Below are positions 18,240 to 27,102 of a DNA stretch of 64,000 nt, piece by piece. How positions within the stretch are numbered: position 1 is the first letter of the stretch; each line of letters starts with the position of its first letter. This DNA is from Betaproteobacteria bacterium (GTDB lineage: Bacteria > Pseudomonadota > Gammaproteobacteria > Burkholderiales > SG8-39), in assembly GCA_016234705.1 (NCBI GenBank), contig JACRAS010000074.1, positions 24,170 through 88,169 on the forward strand, read 5' to 3'. The notes beneath the pieces are model-generated. The model was not told the origin of the DNA and searched no databases. It worked only from the letters and a program-made list of their open reading frames with translations. Made by a program: the position numbers and the translations under genes.

Positions 18240-18379
18240 GCTTCCTCCGCTAGGAAATGCGCGAAGCTAGCTTAGCAGGAAATCCGGGCGTATCGATTCG
18301 GTCTTCGGGAAAATTGCGAAGCCCGGCAGGCGCGCGCTCCCCGCCCGATTTCGAACTCAAGGGCCGTTTCGGAAGGCGA

Positions 18380-18646
18380 TTAGATCGCCGGCCCTTCGGT
18401 TTCGATCTCCACGCGCAAGTATTCGGCCACCTGCCCCGCGATCACCACGCGGTCGCCGCGCAGCTCGCATAGCAAAACGCCGCCGCGTAAAGACACCTGC
18501 TTCGCCGTCAGATTGTTCTTCCCCAGGCGCGCGGCCCAGTAGGGCGTGAGCGTGCAATGCGAAGAACCGGTGACCGGATCCTCTGGAACGCCGGCGCCGG
18601 GAGCAAGAAAACGCGACACGAAGTAATGAATATTAGGTTCTGACAC
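18380..18646 (-). pseudogene. C-terminal fragment of a PhzF-family isomerase
   Basis: The 88-codon frame matches the last third of PhzF-like proteins: FVSRFLAPGAGVPEDPVTGS with HCTLTPYWAARLGK after it, then QVSLRGGVLLCELRGDRV. PhzF proteins are 260-300 residues; the N-terminal domain with the catalytic Glu is absent and the sequence upstream does not continue it. The GTG at its edge is therefore not a true start. It marks the left edge of an eroded accessory segment. Confidence 0.7.
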
Positions 18647-18693
18647 GTCCCCGAGCTGTCTCCCATGGAATAGAGGCGATTTCCCTGAAATAT

Positions 18694-18722
18694 TTGGTAA
18701 GCGGGGAATTCGGCGTTATTCT
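18694..18722 (+). promoter_or_regulatory. Sigma70-like promoter of the DHH phosphoesterase gene
   Basis: TTGGTA and TATTCT separated by 17 nt, about 50 nt upstream of the ATG, in an AT-richer stretch. Reasonable fit to a housekeeping promoter. Confidence 0.4.
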
Positions 18723-18771
18723 ACAAGATATATTTTTTCTTACTCCCCGAACCAGCCAGGAGATTCACACC

Positions 18772-19698
18772 ATGGCCAAGCAACGACTAGTCACCCGCAG
18801 CGACTTTGACGGTCTCGTCTGCGCCATCCTGCTCAAGGAACTCAACATGATCGACGAGATCGTGTTCGTTCACCCCAAGGACATGCAGGACGGCAAGGTC
18901 GCGATCACCGACCGCGACATCACGACCAACCTGCCGTACGTGCCCAGCGTGGGCGTGGCCTTCGATCACCATTCTTCGGAAATTCTGCGCAACCCCGGGG
19001 AACATCCGAATCTCATCGTCGATCCCAACGCCCCTTCCGCAGCGCGTGTTGTTTTCGAGCATTTTGGCGGCGGGCGTACCTTCCCGGAAAGCTTCCATTT
19101 CATGATGGAGGCCGTCGACAAGGCGGACTCGGCCCAGTTTAGCCGCGACGAGATCCTGCACCCGAGCCGTTGGGTTCTCCTTAACTACCTGATGGATTCA
19201 CGGACGGGCCTGGGTCGCTTCCGGAATTTTCGGATCAGCAATTACGATCTGATGATGGCCTTGATCGCTTATTGCCGCGACCATTCCATCGAGGAGATCC
19301 TCAGCCTGCCGGACGTCAAGGAGAGGGTCGATGTTTACGCGGAACACGTACCCAAGGCGACTGAACAGATCGAGCGTTGCGCTACCGTACGCAACAACCT
19401 CGTGGTTCTGGACCTGCGCAAAGAAGAGAAGATCTGGGCCTGCAACCGGTTCATGATTTACGCCCTGTTTCCGCAGATCAACATTTCGATCCACGTCATA
19501 TGGGGCGTGAATAAGCAGAACACGGTGTTTGCGATCGGCAAGTCCATTCTCAAGCGCACATCGAAAACCGACATTGGCGCGCTGATGCTCGAATATGGCG
19601 GTGGCGGCCATGAAAGCGCTGCGACCTGCCAGGTGAGCAACGACCAAGCGGATGCCACCCTGGCCAAACTGGTGAAGATCATTAGTCAGGACGGTTGA
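18772..19698 (+). CDS. DHH-family phosphoesterase
   Basis: 308 residues. The N-terminal RSDFDGLVCAILLKE and the DHHSSE motif (metal ligands) identify the DHH superfamily, and the C-terminal EYGGGGHESAATCQV is the GGGH substrate motif of the DHHA1 domain. Relatives are exopolyphosphatases, nanoRNases and cyclic dinucleotide phosphodiesterases; the exact substrate cannot be assigned. AGGAG precedes the ATG. Intact and flanked on both sides by broken genes. Confidence 0.85.
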   Translation: MAKQRLVTRSDFDGLVCAILLKELNMIDEIVFVHPKDMQDGKVAITDRDITTNLPYVPSVGVAFDHHSSEILRNPGEHPNLIVDPNAPSAARVVFEHFGGGRTFPESFHFMMEAVDKADSAQFSRDEILHPSRWVLLNYLMDSRTGLGRFRNFRISNYDLMMALIAYCRDHSIEEILSLPDVKERVDVYAEHVPKATEQIERCATVRNNLVVLDLRKEEKIWACNRFMIYALFPQINISIHVIWGVNKQNTVFAIGKSILKRTSKTDIGALMLEYGGGGHESAATCQVSNDQADATLAKLVKIISQDG

Positions 19699-19835
19699 TT
19701 TGCCAACCCGACGGGGTCGGAGACAAATTCTTTTCCCAACTCGAAAGCAGACATCGTCTGTCCGATCGAGTGACGACGACTACAATCGATAGTCTGTCAG
19801 CATATCGACTCAAGCTGCTGTCCAAGGAAGCGCTA

Positions 19836-20432
19836 GTGGTTCGCAGCTCCTACCCGAATAACCCAGACCGACCCGGGAAAAGTGGTCCGGCGAGCTCACC
19901 GATCGAGCGGCTCCTGCGGCTCGGGAGCCTCGTCGGGCGCGTCGGGGCGTCAGTGGCCGTCGAACGGCTGTTCTCCCTCGTCCGCTCCGGACCGTCGCGC
20001 CAGTTGCACCAGGTGGCAAACCTCGTCCTCAACGCCGGGCGCATCGTTCACGACCTCGGCGAACTGAAGGGCGCGGCGATGAAGGTCGGCCAAATGCTGA
20101 GCCTGCAGGACGCGGTGCTCCCGCCCGAAGTGACCGGCGTCCTGCGCGCGCTGCAGAAACAGGTGCCGCCGATCCCGTTCGACGCCGTGAAGCGCCAGCT
20201 CGACGCGGTGCTCCCCGGCTGGCGCAAGACGATAGCGCGGCTTGAGCCTGCGGCCATCGCCGCTGCCTCGATCGGGCAGGTGCACCGGGGCGTTCACCGC
20301 GACGGGCAGCCCGTCGCGGTGAAAATCCAGTACCCGGGCATCGACAAAATCATCGAGGCCGGATCACGGGCCGTCGTGCTTCGTCGGACCCATTCGCCAC
20401 GCGTTCCAGGGCATGGGAAACGATGCAGATAA
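19836..20432 (+). pseudogene. Truncated ABC1/UbiB-family (AarF) kinase-like gene
   Basis: From a GTG preceded by AAGGA, the product contains the KGAAMKVGQMLSL motif (the KxGQ signature of UbiB-type kinases), then PAAIAAASIGQVHRG (the Ala-rich nucleotide loop) and VKIQYPGIDKIIEA with the VAVK lysine. The homology stops abruptly near 20359 and a random-looking tail follows to the stop. Full proteins are 430-560 residues, so the catalytic core and metal site are missing. Cut by a rearrangement just before the toxin-antitoxin promoter. Confidence 0.75.
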
Positions 20433-20459
20433 TCCAGACAAGGCCCTTCACCGGGCGAT

Positions 20460-20488
20460 TTGACATAATAACGTTTTCGTTATATATT
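20460..20488 (+). promoter_or_regulatory. Consensus sigma70 promoter of the toxin-antitoxin operon
   Basis: A perfect -35 (TTGACA, 20460-20465), 17-nt spacer and TATATT -10 (20483-20488). Expected start of transcription near 20495. This is the best promoter match in the window. Confidence 0.8.
20468..20483. promoter_or_regulatory. Palindromic operator inside the TA promoter
   Basis: ATAACG-TTTT-CGTTAT, a perfect 6-bp inverted repeat filling the promoter spacer and touching the -10. A DNA-binding antitoxin bound here would block RNA polymerase, the usual autoregulation of HigA-type antitoxins. Confidence 0.6.
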
Positions 20489-20529
20489 GTCCTTGGGTGA
20501 CAAGCCGTGGCCGGACGGAGATAAGTAAG

Positions 20530-20886
20530 GTGCAAGGAGTAAAAAAAGGGCCGTTCAAGCTGGAAGCGCATCCAGAAGTTGTAAAGACGTTAAACGAATG
20601 GAGCTTGTCCAAGAGCATCACAGAGCAAAGCATAATCGGAGTCATCCTCGCGGAATGTCACGATTTGGAGAAATTTGAGGGGCCGAACAGGGGCTACGAA
20701 CGCGTGCACGCATTGATTGCCGGGGTCCCGGTTTATTTATGGAAGAAAGAAGAGTACGAAATGTTTTACAGGTTTGACGAGATGGAGCCGGCCGTGATCT
20801 TGCTGCATGTTTGTGTCGTTAACAACCAATACGCTAGACAAAACGCTTTGAAAACCGTCGAAGCGCGCATCGACTGGCGTGAATAA
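20530..20886 (+). CDS. Putative RelE/HigB-like toxin
   Basis: 118 residues from a GTG with GGAG 9 nt upstream; a GTG 33 nt earlier would begin only about 2 nt after the predicted transcript start and is less likely. The C-terminal half has a strand pattern (VPVYLWKKEEYEMFYRFDE, then VILLHVCVVNNQYARQNALK) like RelE/HigB ribosome-dependent mRNA interferases, with Lys, Arg and Tyr in the strands. The identity is inferred mainly from the strand pattern and from the XRE antitoxin downstream, since toxin-first order is characteristic of higBA. Lower GC than its surroundings. Confidence 0.6.
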   Translation: MQGVKKGPFKLEAHPEVVKTLNEWSLSKSITEQSIIGVILAECHDLEKFEGPNRGYERVHALIAGVPVYLWKKEEYEMFYRFDEMEPAVILLHVCVVNNQYARQNALKTVEARIDWRE

Positions 20887-20940
20887 AACGCGGCCGGTTG
20901 CTGATTTATGATGATGCCCTTTAACTATCAAGGGTAATTG

Positions 20941-21318
20941 ATGTCAATGGAGCACTCTATGAAACGCGCTGCTAGAAAAACTGGTGGGGTTCCTTTTTCA
21001 CAAGTTAGGGAACGCCTGTTGAAGAACCCCGAGGTTAAGAGAGCCTATGATGACCACGCCGTCGTATTGGAATCCGCTCAGTTCATTCGGGAGTTGCGAA
21101 AGACCTCTGGACTTACTCAAGAGGACCTTGCAAAACGGATGGGGGTCACGCAGGCGCTTATTGCGCGTCTTGAAGTGGGTGGCGGCAAGCGTGGGATGAC
21201 CATCGAAATGCTAGCGCGTGTGGCATCAGCCTGCGGACAGACCCTTCTTGTCCAACCAGCGCCAAAAGAAATGGTAAAAACTGGCCGTGATCATTTAGTT
21301 TTCGGATTGACCCCCTGA
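20941..21318 (+). CDS. XRE-family antitoxin (HigA-like)
   Basis: 125 residues. A helix-turn-helix lies at KTSGLTQEDLAKRMGVTQAL, the XRE/Cro motif. The N-terminal part (FSQVRERLLKNPEVKRAYDDHAVVLESAQFI) resembles the N-terminal arm of antitoxins that neutralise RelE/HigB toxins. AAGGG is 6 nt upstream of the chosen ATG, and an in-frame TTG one codon earlier is a weaker alternative. The stop overlaps the next start by one base. Confidence 0.85.
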   Translation: MSMEHSMKRAARKTGGVPFSQVRERLLKNPEVKRAYDDHAVVLESAQFIRELRKTSGLTQEDLAKRMGVTQALIARLEVGGGKRGMTIEMLARVASACGQTLLVQPAPKEMVKTGRDHLVFGLTP

Positions 21319-21620
21319 TGTTCATAGACAAGGAGTCCGAACGCGCACTAATAATTGTTGCGGAACTGCTTGGTGTAATTTCAGCTATCTGCCTTCTCAT
21401 TCCAGCCCTTAGAGACGGCCGCTTGAAGCTTCTCATAGAGAAACTTGGCCCTAGGATAAAAAACCCGGCTCTAGAAAAACTTCGGTCGGAGTGGGTAGCC
21501 CGTATGCGCGAATCGCTCACCAGATGGGATCCTCTTGATTTTCGGCTATTAGTGGCCGGAATTATCCTTGCCGGCTTTTGCTCGTTAATAAAACTCGTCG
21601 TGGCCATTTACGGAAACTGA
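21318..21620 (+). CDS. Small two-helix membrane protein coupled to the antitoxin gene
   Basis: 100 residues, not recognised. Two hydrophobic segments (about 10-30, LIIVAELLGVISAICLLIPA; and about 76-97, LLVAGIILAGFCSLIKLVV) flank a basic, amphipathic middle (RDGRLKLLIEKLGPRIKN). The ATG overlaps the antitoxin stop (TGATG) and there is no own ribosome binding site, so it is translated by coupling and belongs to the operon. AT-richer than the core genes around it. It could be an effector, a membrane anchor or a passenger. Confidence 0.6.
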   Translation: MFIDKESERALIIVAELLGVISAICLLIPALRDGRLKLLIEKLGPRIKNPALEKLRSEWVARMRESLTRWDPLDFRLLVAGIILAGFCSLIKLVVAIYGN

Positions 21621-21730
21621 GCGAACAAAATTGCGCGTTGGCAGAGGTGGCCCCGTTTGTCAGGGCCGGCGGCTTATGAGTCCTGTGCTCAGCTCAGATT
21701 TTCCATATTTCCAGAAGCAAGGCCCCGAGC

Positions 21731-24700
21731 CTACATGCTCCGCCGATACTGCCCCCCCACCTCGAACAGCGCATTGGTGATCTGCCCCAGCGAGCAGCAG
21801 CGCACCGCGTCCACCAGCACTTCGAACACGTTCTGATTGGCGATCACCGCCTGCTGCAGGCGGAGGAGCATGGGGCCGGACTCGTCCTTGTGCCGCGCCT
21901 TGAAGTCGCGCAGGCGTTTCAACTGCGATTGCTTTTCCTCTTCAGTCGAGCGGATCAGCTCGATCTTCTGCGGCACGTCGCCTGAGTGCGGGTTGCGGAA
22001 GCTGTTGACGCCGATGATGGGATACGAGCCGTCGTGCTTCTTATGCTCGTAGACCATCGACTCTTCCTGAATCTTGCCGCGCTGGTAGCCGGTCTCCATC
22101 GCGCCGAGCACACCGCCGCGCTCGGAGATCGCCTCGAACTCCTTCAGCACCGCCTCTTCGACCAGGTCGGTGAGTTCGTCGATGATGAACGCGCCCTGGT
22201 TCGGGTTTTCGTTCTTCGCCAGGCCCCACTCGCGGTTGATGATGAGCTGGATCGCCATCGCGCGGCGCACCGATTCCTCGGTGGGCGTGGTGATGGCCTC
22301 GTCGTAGGCGTTGGTGTGCAGGCTGTTGGTGTTGTCGTAGGTCGAGATCAGGGCCTGCAGCGTGGTGCGGATGTCGTTGAAGGCGATCTCCTGCGCGTGG
22401 AGGGAGCGCCCGCTCGTCTGCGAGTGGTACTTGAGTTTCTGGCTGCGCTCGTTCGCGCCGTAGCGGTTTTTCATCGCCACCGCCCAGATGCGCCGCGCGA
22501 CGCGGCCGATCACGGTGTACTCCGGGTCCATGCCGTAGGAAAAGAAGAACGACAAGTTGCCGGCGAAGTCGTCGATGTGCATGCCGCGGGCCAAATACGC
22601 CTCGACAAAGGTGAAGCCGTTCGCCAGCGTGAACGCGAGCTGGCTGATCGGGTTCGCGCCGGCCTCGGCGATGTGATAGCCCGAGATCGACACCGAATAG
22701 AAGTTCTTCACCTTGTGATGGACGAAGTATTCCTGGATGTCGCCCATCACCTTCAAGGAAAACTCGGTCGAGAAAATACAGGTGTTCTGCCCCTGGTCTT
22801 CCTTGAGGATGTCGGCCTGCACCGTGCCGCGCACGGTCGCTAGCGTCCAGGCCTTGATCTTGTCGCGCTCGTCCTCGGTCGGCTCGCGAGCGTTGTCGGC
22901 GCGGAACTTCTCGACCTGCTGGTCGATCGCGCAGTTGAGGAACATCGCCAGCATGGTCGGCGCCGGGCCGTTGATGGTCATCGACACCGAGGTGTTCGGG
23001 CTGCACAAATCGAAGCCATCGTAGAGCACCTTCAGGTCGTCCAGCGTGGCGATCGACACGCCCGAGTTGCCGACCTTGCCGTAGATGTCCGGGCGCTCGT
23101 CCGGCTCGAAGCCGTACAGCGTGACCGAATCGAACGCGGTGGAGAGGCGTTTCGCTGGCATGCCCGCGGACACATGTTTGAAACGCTTGTTGGTGCGAAA
23201 GGGATCGCCTTCGCCCGCGAACATGCGCGTCGGGTCTTCGTTCTCGCGCTTGAACGCGAACACGCCGGCGGTGTAGGGGAATGAGCCGGGCACGTTTTCC
23301 AGCAGCAACCACTTCAGCAATTCTCCGTGGTCCTCGTAGCGCGGCAGCGCCACCTTGCGTATCGTGCTGCCAGAAAGGCTGGTGGAAGTGAGCTTGGTGC
23401 GGATCTCGCGGTCGCGGATCTTCACCACGTATTCGTCGCCTGAGTAGGCCGATTGCATCTGCGGCCACATTTCGAGCAGCTTCTTCGCGCGCGCATCGAG
23501 CTTGGCGTTGCGCTCGTCGATCAGGCGGTCCAAGGTTTCGGGGGAGGGCGCGGCGCATTTGTCCGCGAGCAGCATGAGCTTCGCCGCGCCGAGCTGCTGG
23601 CGCTCGCGCGCGAGGCGCGCCTGCTCGCGCGCGAAGCCGCGGTAGGCGCGCACGCTGTCGGCGATTTCGGCGAGGTAGCGGCTGCGCGCGGGCGGCACGA
23701 TCACGGCCTTGCTGCTGGAGGCGCGCACTTCGACCCTGGGGAACCTGCCGGGTTTGGCTTTCAGGCCGTGCTCGGCCAGGCGCGGCAACAGGGCCTGGTA
23801 GAGCGCGGTGACGCCGTCGTCGTTGAAGCGCGAGGCGATGGTGCCGTACACGGGCATGGTTTCGGGCGGGAACTTGAACGCGTCGCGGTTGCGCTGGTAT
23901 TGCTTACGCACGTCGCGCAGCGCGTCGGCCGCGCCCTTGCGATCGTACTTGTTGATGGCGACGAAGTCGGCGAAATCGAGCATGTCGATTTTCTCGAGCT
24001 GGCTGGCGGCGCCGAACTCGGGCGTCATCACGTAGAGCGACACCTCCACCAGCGGCACGATGGCGGCATCGCCCTGACCGATGCCCGAAGTCTCGACCAC
24101 GATCAGGTCGAACCCGGCGACCTTGCACGCGGCGAGCGCCTCGGGCAGCGCCTCGGAAATCTCGGAGCCGGCGGCGCGGGTGGCGAGGGAGCGCATGAAA
24201 ATGTGGCTGCCGTTGATGGCGTTCATGCGGATGCGGTCGCCCAGCAGCGCCCCGCCCGACTTGCGCCGCGACGGATCCACCGCGATCACGGCGATGTCGA
24301 GCTTGTCCTCCTGGTCAAGGCGAAAGCGCCGGATCAATTCGTCGGTGAGCGAGGACTTGCCCGAGCCGCCGGTGCCGGTAATGCCCAGGGTCGGGATGTC
24401 CAAGGCTGCGGCTTCCTTGAACATGGCGTCGCGCAACCTGGAATCACAGGTTTTGTTTTCGAGCGCGGTGATGAGTTGCGCCAGCGCGCGCTGCGCTTTT
24501 GCCTTGTCCTCGCCCTTGACCGCCTTCAAATCGCGCGGCGCGTACTGCGCCAGGTCGAGGTCGCAGCGCATGACCATGTCGTTGATCATGCCCTGCAAGC
24601 CCATTTTCTGGCCGTCCTCGGGCGAATAGATGCGCGCCACACCGTAGGCGTGCAGCTCGGCCATTTCGTCGGGCACAATCACGCCGCCGCCGCCGCCGAA

Positions 24701-25009
24701 CACCTGGATGTGCTCGCCGCCGCGCTCGCGCAAGAGGTCGAGCATGTACTTGAAGTACTCGACGTGGCCGCCCTGGTAGGAACTGATGGCGACGCCCTGC
24801 ACGTCTTCCTGCAGCGCCGCGGTCACGACCTCTTCCACCGAGCGGTTGTGGCCGAGGTGGATCACCTCGCAGCCGGTGCCCTGCAGGATGCGGCGCATGA
24901 TGTTGATCGAGGCGTCGTGGCCGTCGAAGAGGGACGCCGCGCTGACGAAGCGCACCTTGTGCTTCGGTTTGTAGACGGTCAGCTTGGCGCTGATGGATAG
25001 GTCGGTCAT
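21731..25009 (-). CDS. icmF: Fused isobutyryl-CoA mutase IcmF
   Basis: 1092 residues, the typical fused architecture. A B12-binding domain comes first (about 20-150) with H31 in DGHDAS as the cobalt ligand. A MeaB-like G-protein chaperone domain follows, with the P-loop GTGGSGKSS (212-220) and NKYD for guanine recognition. The radical mutase domain (about 540-1090) is last. IcmF interconverts isobutyryl-CoA and n-butyryl-CoA with adenosylcobalamin, and the built-in GTPase guards cofactor loading. Single gene, with a LiuR-type palindrome about 40 nt upstream, pointing to control by branched-chain amino acid or fatty acid catabolism. Confidence 0.97.
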   Translation of the reverse strand: MTDLSISAKLTVYKPKHKVRFVSAASLFDGHDASINIMRRILQGTGCEVIHLGHNRSVEEVVTAALQEDVQGVAISSYQGGHVEYFKYMLDLLRERGGEHIQVFGGGGGVIVPDEMAELHAYGVARIYSPEDGQKMGLQGMINDMVMRCDLDLAQYAPRDLKAVKGEDKAKAQRALAQLITALENKTCDSRLRDAMFKEAAALDIPTLGITGTGGSGKSSLTDELIRRFRLDQEDKLDIAVIAVDPSRRKSGGALLGDRIRMNAINGSHIFMRSLATRAAGSEISEALPEALAACKVAGFDLIVVETSGIGQGDAAIVPLVEVSLYVMTPEFGAASQLEKIDMLDFADFVAINKYDRKGAADALRDVRKQYQRNRDAFKFPPETMPVYGTIASRFNDDGVTALYQALLPRLAEHGLKAKPGRFPRVEVRASSSKAVIVPPARSRYLAEIADSVRAYRGFAREQARLARERQQLGAAKLMLLADKCAAPSPETLDRLIDERNAKLDARAKKLLEMWPQMQSAYSGDEYVVKIRDREIRTKLTSTSLSGSTIRKVALPRYEDHGELLKWLLLENVPGSFPYTAGVFAFKRENEDPTRMFAGEGDPFRTNKRFKHVSAGMPAKRLSTAFDSVTLYGFEPDERPDIYGKVGNSGVSIATLDDLKVLYDGFDLCSPNTSVSMTINGPAPTMLAMFLNCAIDQQVEKFRADNAREPTEDERDKIKAWTLATVRGTVQADILKEDQGQNTCIFSTEFSLKVMGDIQEYFVHHKVKNFYSVSISGYHIAEAGANPISQLAFTLANGFTFVEAYLARGMHIDDFAGNLSFFFSYGMDPEYTVIGRVARRIWAVAMKNRYGANERSQKLKYHSQTSGRSLHAQEIAFNDIRTTLQALISTYDNTNSLHTNAYDEAITTPTEESVRRAMAIQLIINREWGLAKNENPNQGAFIIDELTDLVEEAVLKEFEAISERGGVLGAMETGYQRGKIQEESMVYEHKKHDGSYPIIGVNSFRNPHSGDVPQKIELIRSTEEEKQSQLKRLRDFKARHKDESGPMLLRLQQAVIANQNVFEVLVDAVRCCSLGQITNALFEVGGQYRRSM

Positions 25010-25050
25010 GGCAACCCCGGTGCTGGCGCTTTTAGTACCGGGCAGTCTAA

Positions 25051-25072
25051 TTGACGTTTACGTTAACGTCAA
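25051..25072. promoter_or_regulatory. LiuR-type palindromic operator upstream of icmF
   Basis: A 22-nt element with 8-bp arms TTGACGTT and AACGTCAA. The 16-bp inner core TTTACGTTAACGTCAA is close to the known motif of LiuR, the MerR-family regulator of branched-chain amino acid degradation in proteobacteria. It lies 42 bp upstream of icmF, a suitable operator position. Assignment rests on motif resemblance; no liuR gene is in the window. Confidence 0.55.
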
Positions 25073-25148
25073 CTTGGCTGAAACCGGAACTTGAATCCGA
25101 ACAATAGTTTAACAGGCGGGACGCATACCGGTTTTAGGTTTTCCCAAA

Positions 25149-25199
25149 GATCCTTGATTTTGCGCGGATGCGCTTTTCATCATTGCAAAATCGGGGATC
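25149..25199. repeat. Hairpin repeat, GATCC/GATTTTGC type, copy upstream of icmF
   Basis: Arms GATCCTTGATTTTGC and GCAAAATCGGGGATC (13 of 15 pair) with a loop of about 21 nt. Same family as the palindrome at 7485-7534. Confidence 0.65.
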
Positions 25200-25342
25200 A
25201 ATGCGGTCTACCTGCCGATACTCAGGTCGCTACACTCGCCAAATCGCGGCGGATCGAGTAAGTATCGGGTTCAAAGGACATCCTCCGGAATCCCCGAATG
25301 GGCACAGGTGGTTCCGTTCGCGCCGAGGCGGGGATTGAACCT

Positions 25343-25381
25343 CGTTTTCCACGCGGATAAAAACCATCCGCGCGGAAAACG
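25343..25381. repeat. Long hairpin downstream of the acyl-CoA ligase gene
   Basis: 16-nt arms (CGTTTTCCACGCGGAT with one mismatch to its partner) and a 7-nt AAAAACC loop. It lies 40 nt beyond the stop of the ligase gene on the minus strand, so it may work as an mRNA 3'-end structure, and shares the ATCCGCG core with the other two hairpins of this type. It lacks a following U-tract. Confidence 0.65.
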
Positions 25382-25421
25382 AAGTTTTGAGTAAAAGCGT
25401 TTAAAGCCGCGGCGGCGCGCG

Positions 25422-26936
25422 CTAGGACAGCAATTTGCGCAGCTCGGTCTTCAGCACTTTGCCGGTGCTGTTCTTCGGCAGCGCCTCGACATAGCGGTAG
25501 GCCTTGGGCCGCTTGAAGCGGGCGATGTTGTCCAGGCACAGCGCGTCGAGATCTGCCGCATCCGGCTGCTTGCCGCGTGCGACGATGAACGCAATCACCA
25601 CTTCGCCCCATTCCGGGTCGCTTTTGCCGACCACCGAGACTTCGCTCACCGCGGGATGCCGCAGCAGCACCTCCTCCACCTCGCGCGGATAGATGTTGGA
25701 GCCGCCCGAAATGATCATGTCCTTGCTGCGGTCCTTGAGGGTGAGAAAGCCCTCTTCGTCGAGGCAGCCCATGTCGCCGGTGTGCAGCCAGCCGCCCCTC
25801 AATGTTTCCGCGCTCGCTTGCGGGTTGTCCCAGTAGCCCAGCATGACCGGATCGCCGCGCACCAGGATCTCGCCAATCTCGCCCGCGGGCAGCGGACGGT
25901 CATGGTTGTCGCCGACCATCACCTCGACGCCGGTGAAGGCCTGGCCGACCGAAGCCAGGCGCTGCTCGTAGCGCGGATAGGCGGTATCGGCGTGGATGGC
26001 CTTGCCCATGGCGGTGATGGTCATGGGCGATTCGCCCTGGCCGTAGATCTGCGCCAGCTTGTAGCCGAAGCGCGCCATCGCCGCCTTGCAGTCGGCGACG
26101 TACATCGGCCCGCCGCCGTAGGTGATGGTCTTGAGATTGCGCGTATCGGCATCGCCGGGATAATCGACCAGGCGCTTGACCATGGTGGGCGCGGCAAACA
26201 GGGTGACGCCGCGATGCGCTTGCACCAGCGCGTAGATCTCGGCCGGATCGAACCCGCCCGACTCGGGCACGACGTTCACACCCGCATGCGCGACATGGGG
26301 CAGGATATAGAAGCCGGAACCGTGCGACATGGGCGCGGCGTGGATGATGGCGTCGCCCGGCGCGATCGCGTCCACGTCGGAAAAATAGTTTAGGATCGCC
26401 GCCATGACGTTCTTCTGCGTCAGCGTCACGCCCTTGGGCCGGCCGGTGGTGCCGCTGGTGTAGAACAGCCAGGCCGGGTCCTGGGCCTCGCGTGCCGCCA
26501 TGGGCAGGGGCGCGCCGGCGCCGAGCGCGGCGTAGCGCGGGCCGTCCGCGTCTATCACTTCTTCCAGGCAATCCACGCTCGCCCGCAGCGGCGCCACCGC
26601 GTCGTACAGGTCGGCGGTAGCGAAACATAAGCGCGCCCCGCTGTTCTGCAGGATGAATTCAAGCTCTTTCGGGTGCAACTTGGCGTTGACCGGCACCGCG
26701 CACAAACCGGCATGCCAGCAGGCGAACAGCAATTCCACGTATTGCGGGCAATTCTTCATCACCAGGGCGACGCGGTCGTTCGCAGACAGGCGCAGCGCCA
26801 GCCCGGCCGCCAAGCGCGATACGCGCGCGGCCAGATCAAAGTAGCTGCAAGTCACGCGCCCGCCGCGCGCAAGCGCGGGCAGCGCCGGGTAGGCATGCGC
26901 GCTGCGCACGAGAAGCTGGGCGATATTTGCACTCAT
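25422..26936 (-). CDS. AMP-binding acyl-CoA ligase (FadD-like)
   Basis: 504 residues of the ANL superfamily: makes acyl-adenylate then acyl-CoA from a carboxylic acid, ATP and CoA. Motifs seen: FYTSGTTGRPKGVTLTQ (P-loop), IYGQGESPM (adenine-binding A5 variant, usually YG-x-T/G-E), GWLHTGDMG, and near the C-terminus PKNSTGKVLKTEL with the adenylating Lys. Chain-length specificity cannot be told. The start at MSANIAQ is preferred; longer frames run into non-homologous sequence. Likely pairs with icmF in short or branched acyl-CoA metabolism. Confidence 0.9.
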   Translation of the reverse strand: MSANIAQLLVRSAHAYPALPALARGGRVTCSYFDLAARVSRLAAGLALRLSANDRVALVMKNCPQYVELLFACWHAGLCAVPVNAKLHPKELEFILQNSGARLCFATADLYDAVAPLRASVDCLEEVIDADGPRYAALGAGAPLPMAAREAQDPAWLFYTSGTTGRPKGVTLTQKNVMAAILNYFSDVDAIAPGDAIIHAAPMSHGSGFYILPHVAHAGVNVVPESGGFDPAEIYALVQAHRGVTLFAAPTMVKRLVDYPGDADTRNLKTITYGGGPMYVADCKAAMARFGYKLAQIYGQGESPMTITAMGKAIHADTAYPRYEQRLASVGQAFTGVEVMVGDNHDRPLPAGEIGEILVRGDPVMLGYWDNPQASAETLRGGWLHTGDMGCLDEEGFLTLKDRSKDMIISGGSNIYPREVEEVLLRHPAVSEVSVVGKSDPEWGEVVIAFIVARGKQPDAADLDALCLDNIARFKRPKAYRYVEALPKNSTGKVLKTELRKLLS

Positions 26937-27050
26937 GGCGCCTGACTCTAGCAAATTTTCGCCGCCGCGGGCGAAAAACGCGAGCGTGTCCGAAGCACTC
27001 CTCAAACGGCGTCGGTGCCGCACGGCGGCTGGCGCGCGCGCGAGTTCCAG

Positions 27051-27080
27051 AAACAAAAAAGGGCAGGAATAACCCTGCCC
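27051..27080 (-). terminator. Rho-independent terminator of the Lys/Glu-rich peptide gene
   Basis: On the minus strand: GGGCAGG, 6-nt loop, CCTGCCC, then TTTTTTG. Lies about 25 nt after the stop codon. Confidence 0.9.
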
Positions 27081-27102
27081 ATTTGCTGCGGAGAAGAAAA
27101 GC

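Larger units (their letters stand above)
25010..25421. other. Intergenic region with regulatory and repeat elements, no gene
   Basis: About 410 bp between the acyl-CoA ligase and icmF. It holds the LiuR-type palindrome and two hairpin repeats that are listed separately. An open frame that crosses it has no family resemblance and reads through repeat DNA; no RNA gene was recognised. Confidence 0.6.

Noticed and set aside
19695..19835. Upstream extension of the UbiB-like frame to an ATG
   Set aside because: No homology in this part, and a GTG with a good ribosome binding site follows at the family start.
21630..21690. GGCCC/GGGCC stem after the membrane protein gene as terminator
   Set aside because: Only 5 bp of stem and no U-tract; too weak to call.
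25309..25345. GGTTCAATCCCC on the minus strand, like a tRNA T-arm
   Set aside because: The flanking stem does not pair as a 5-bp T-stem, and no acceptor stem, anticodon arm or CCA end is found around it. It is part of a repeat-rich spacer.
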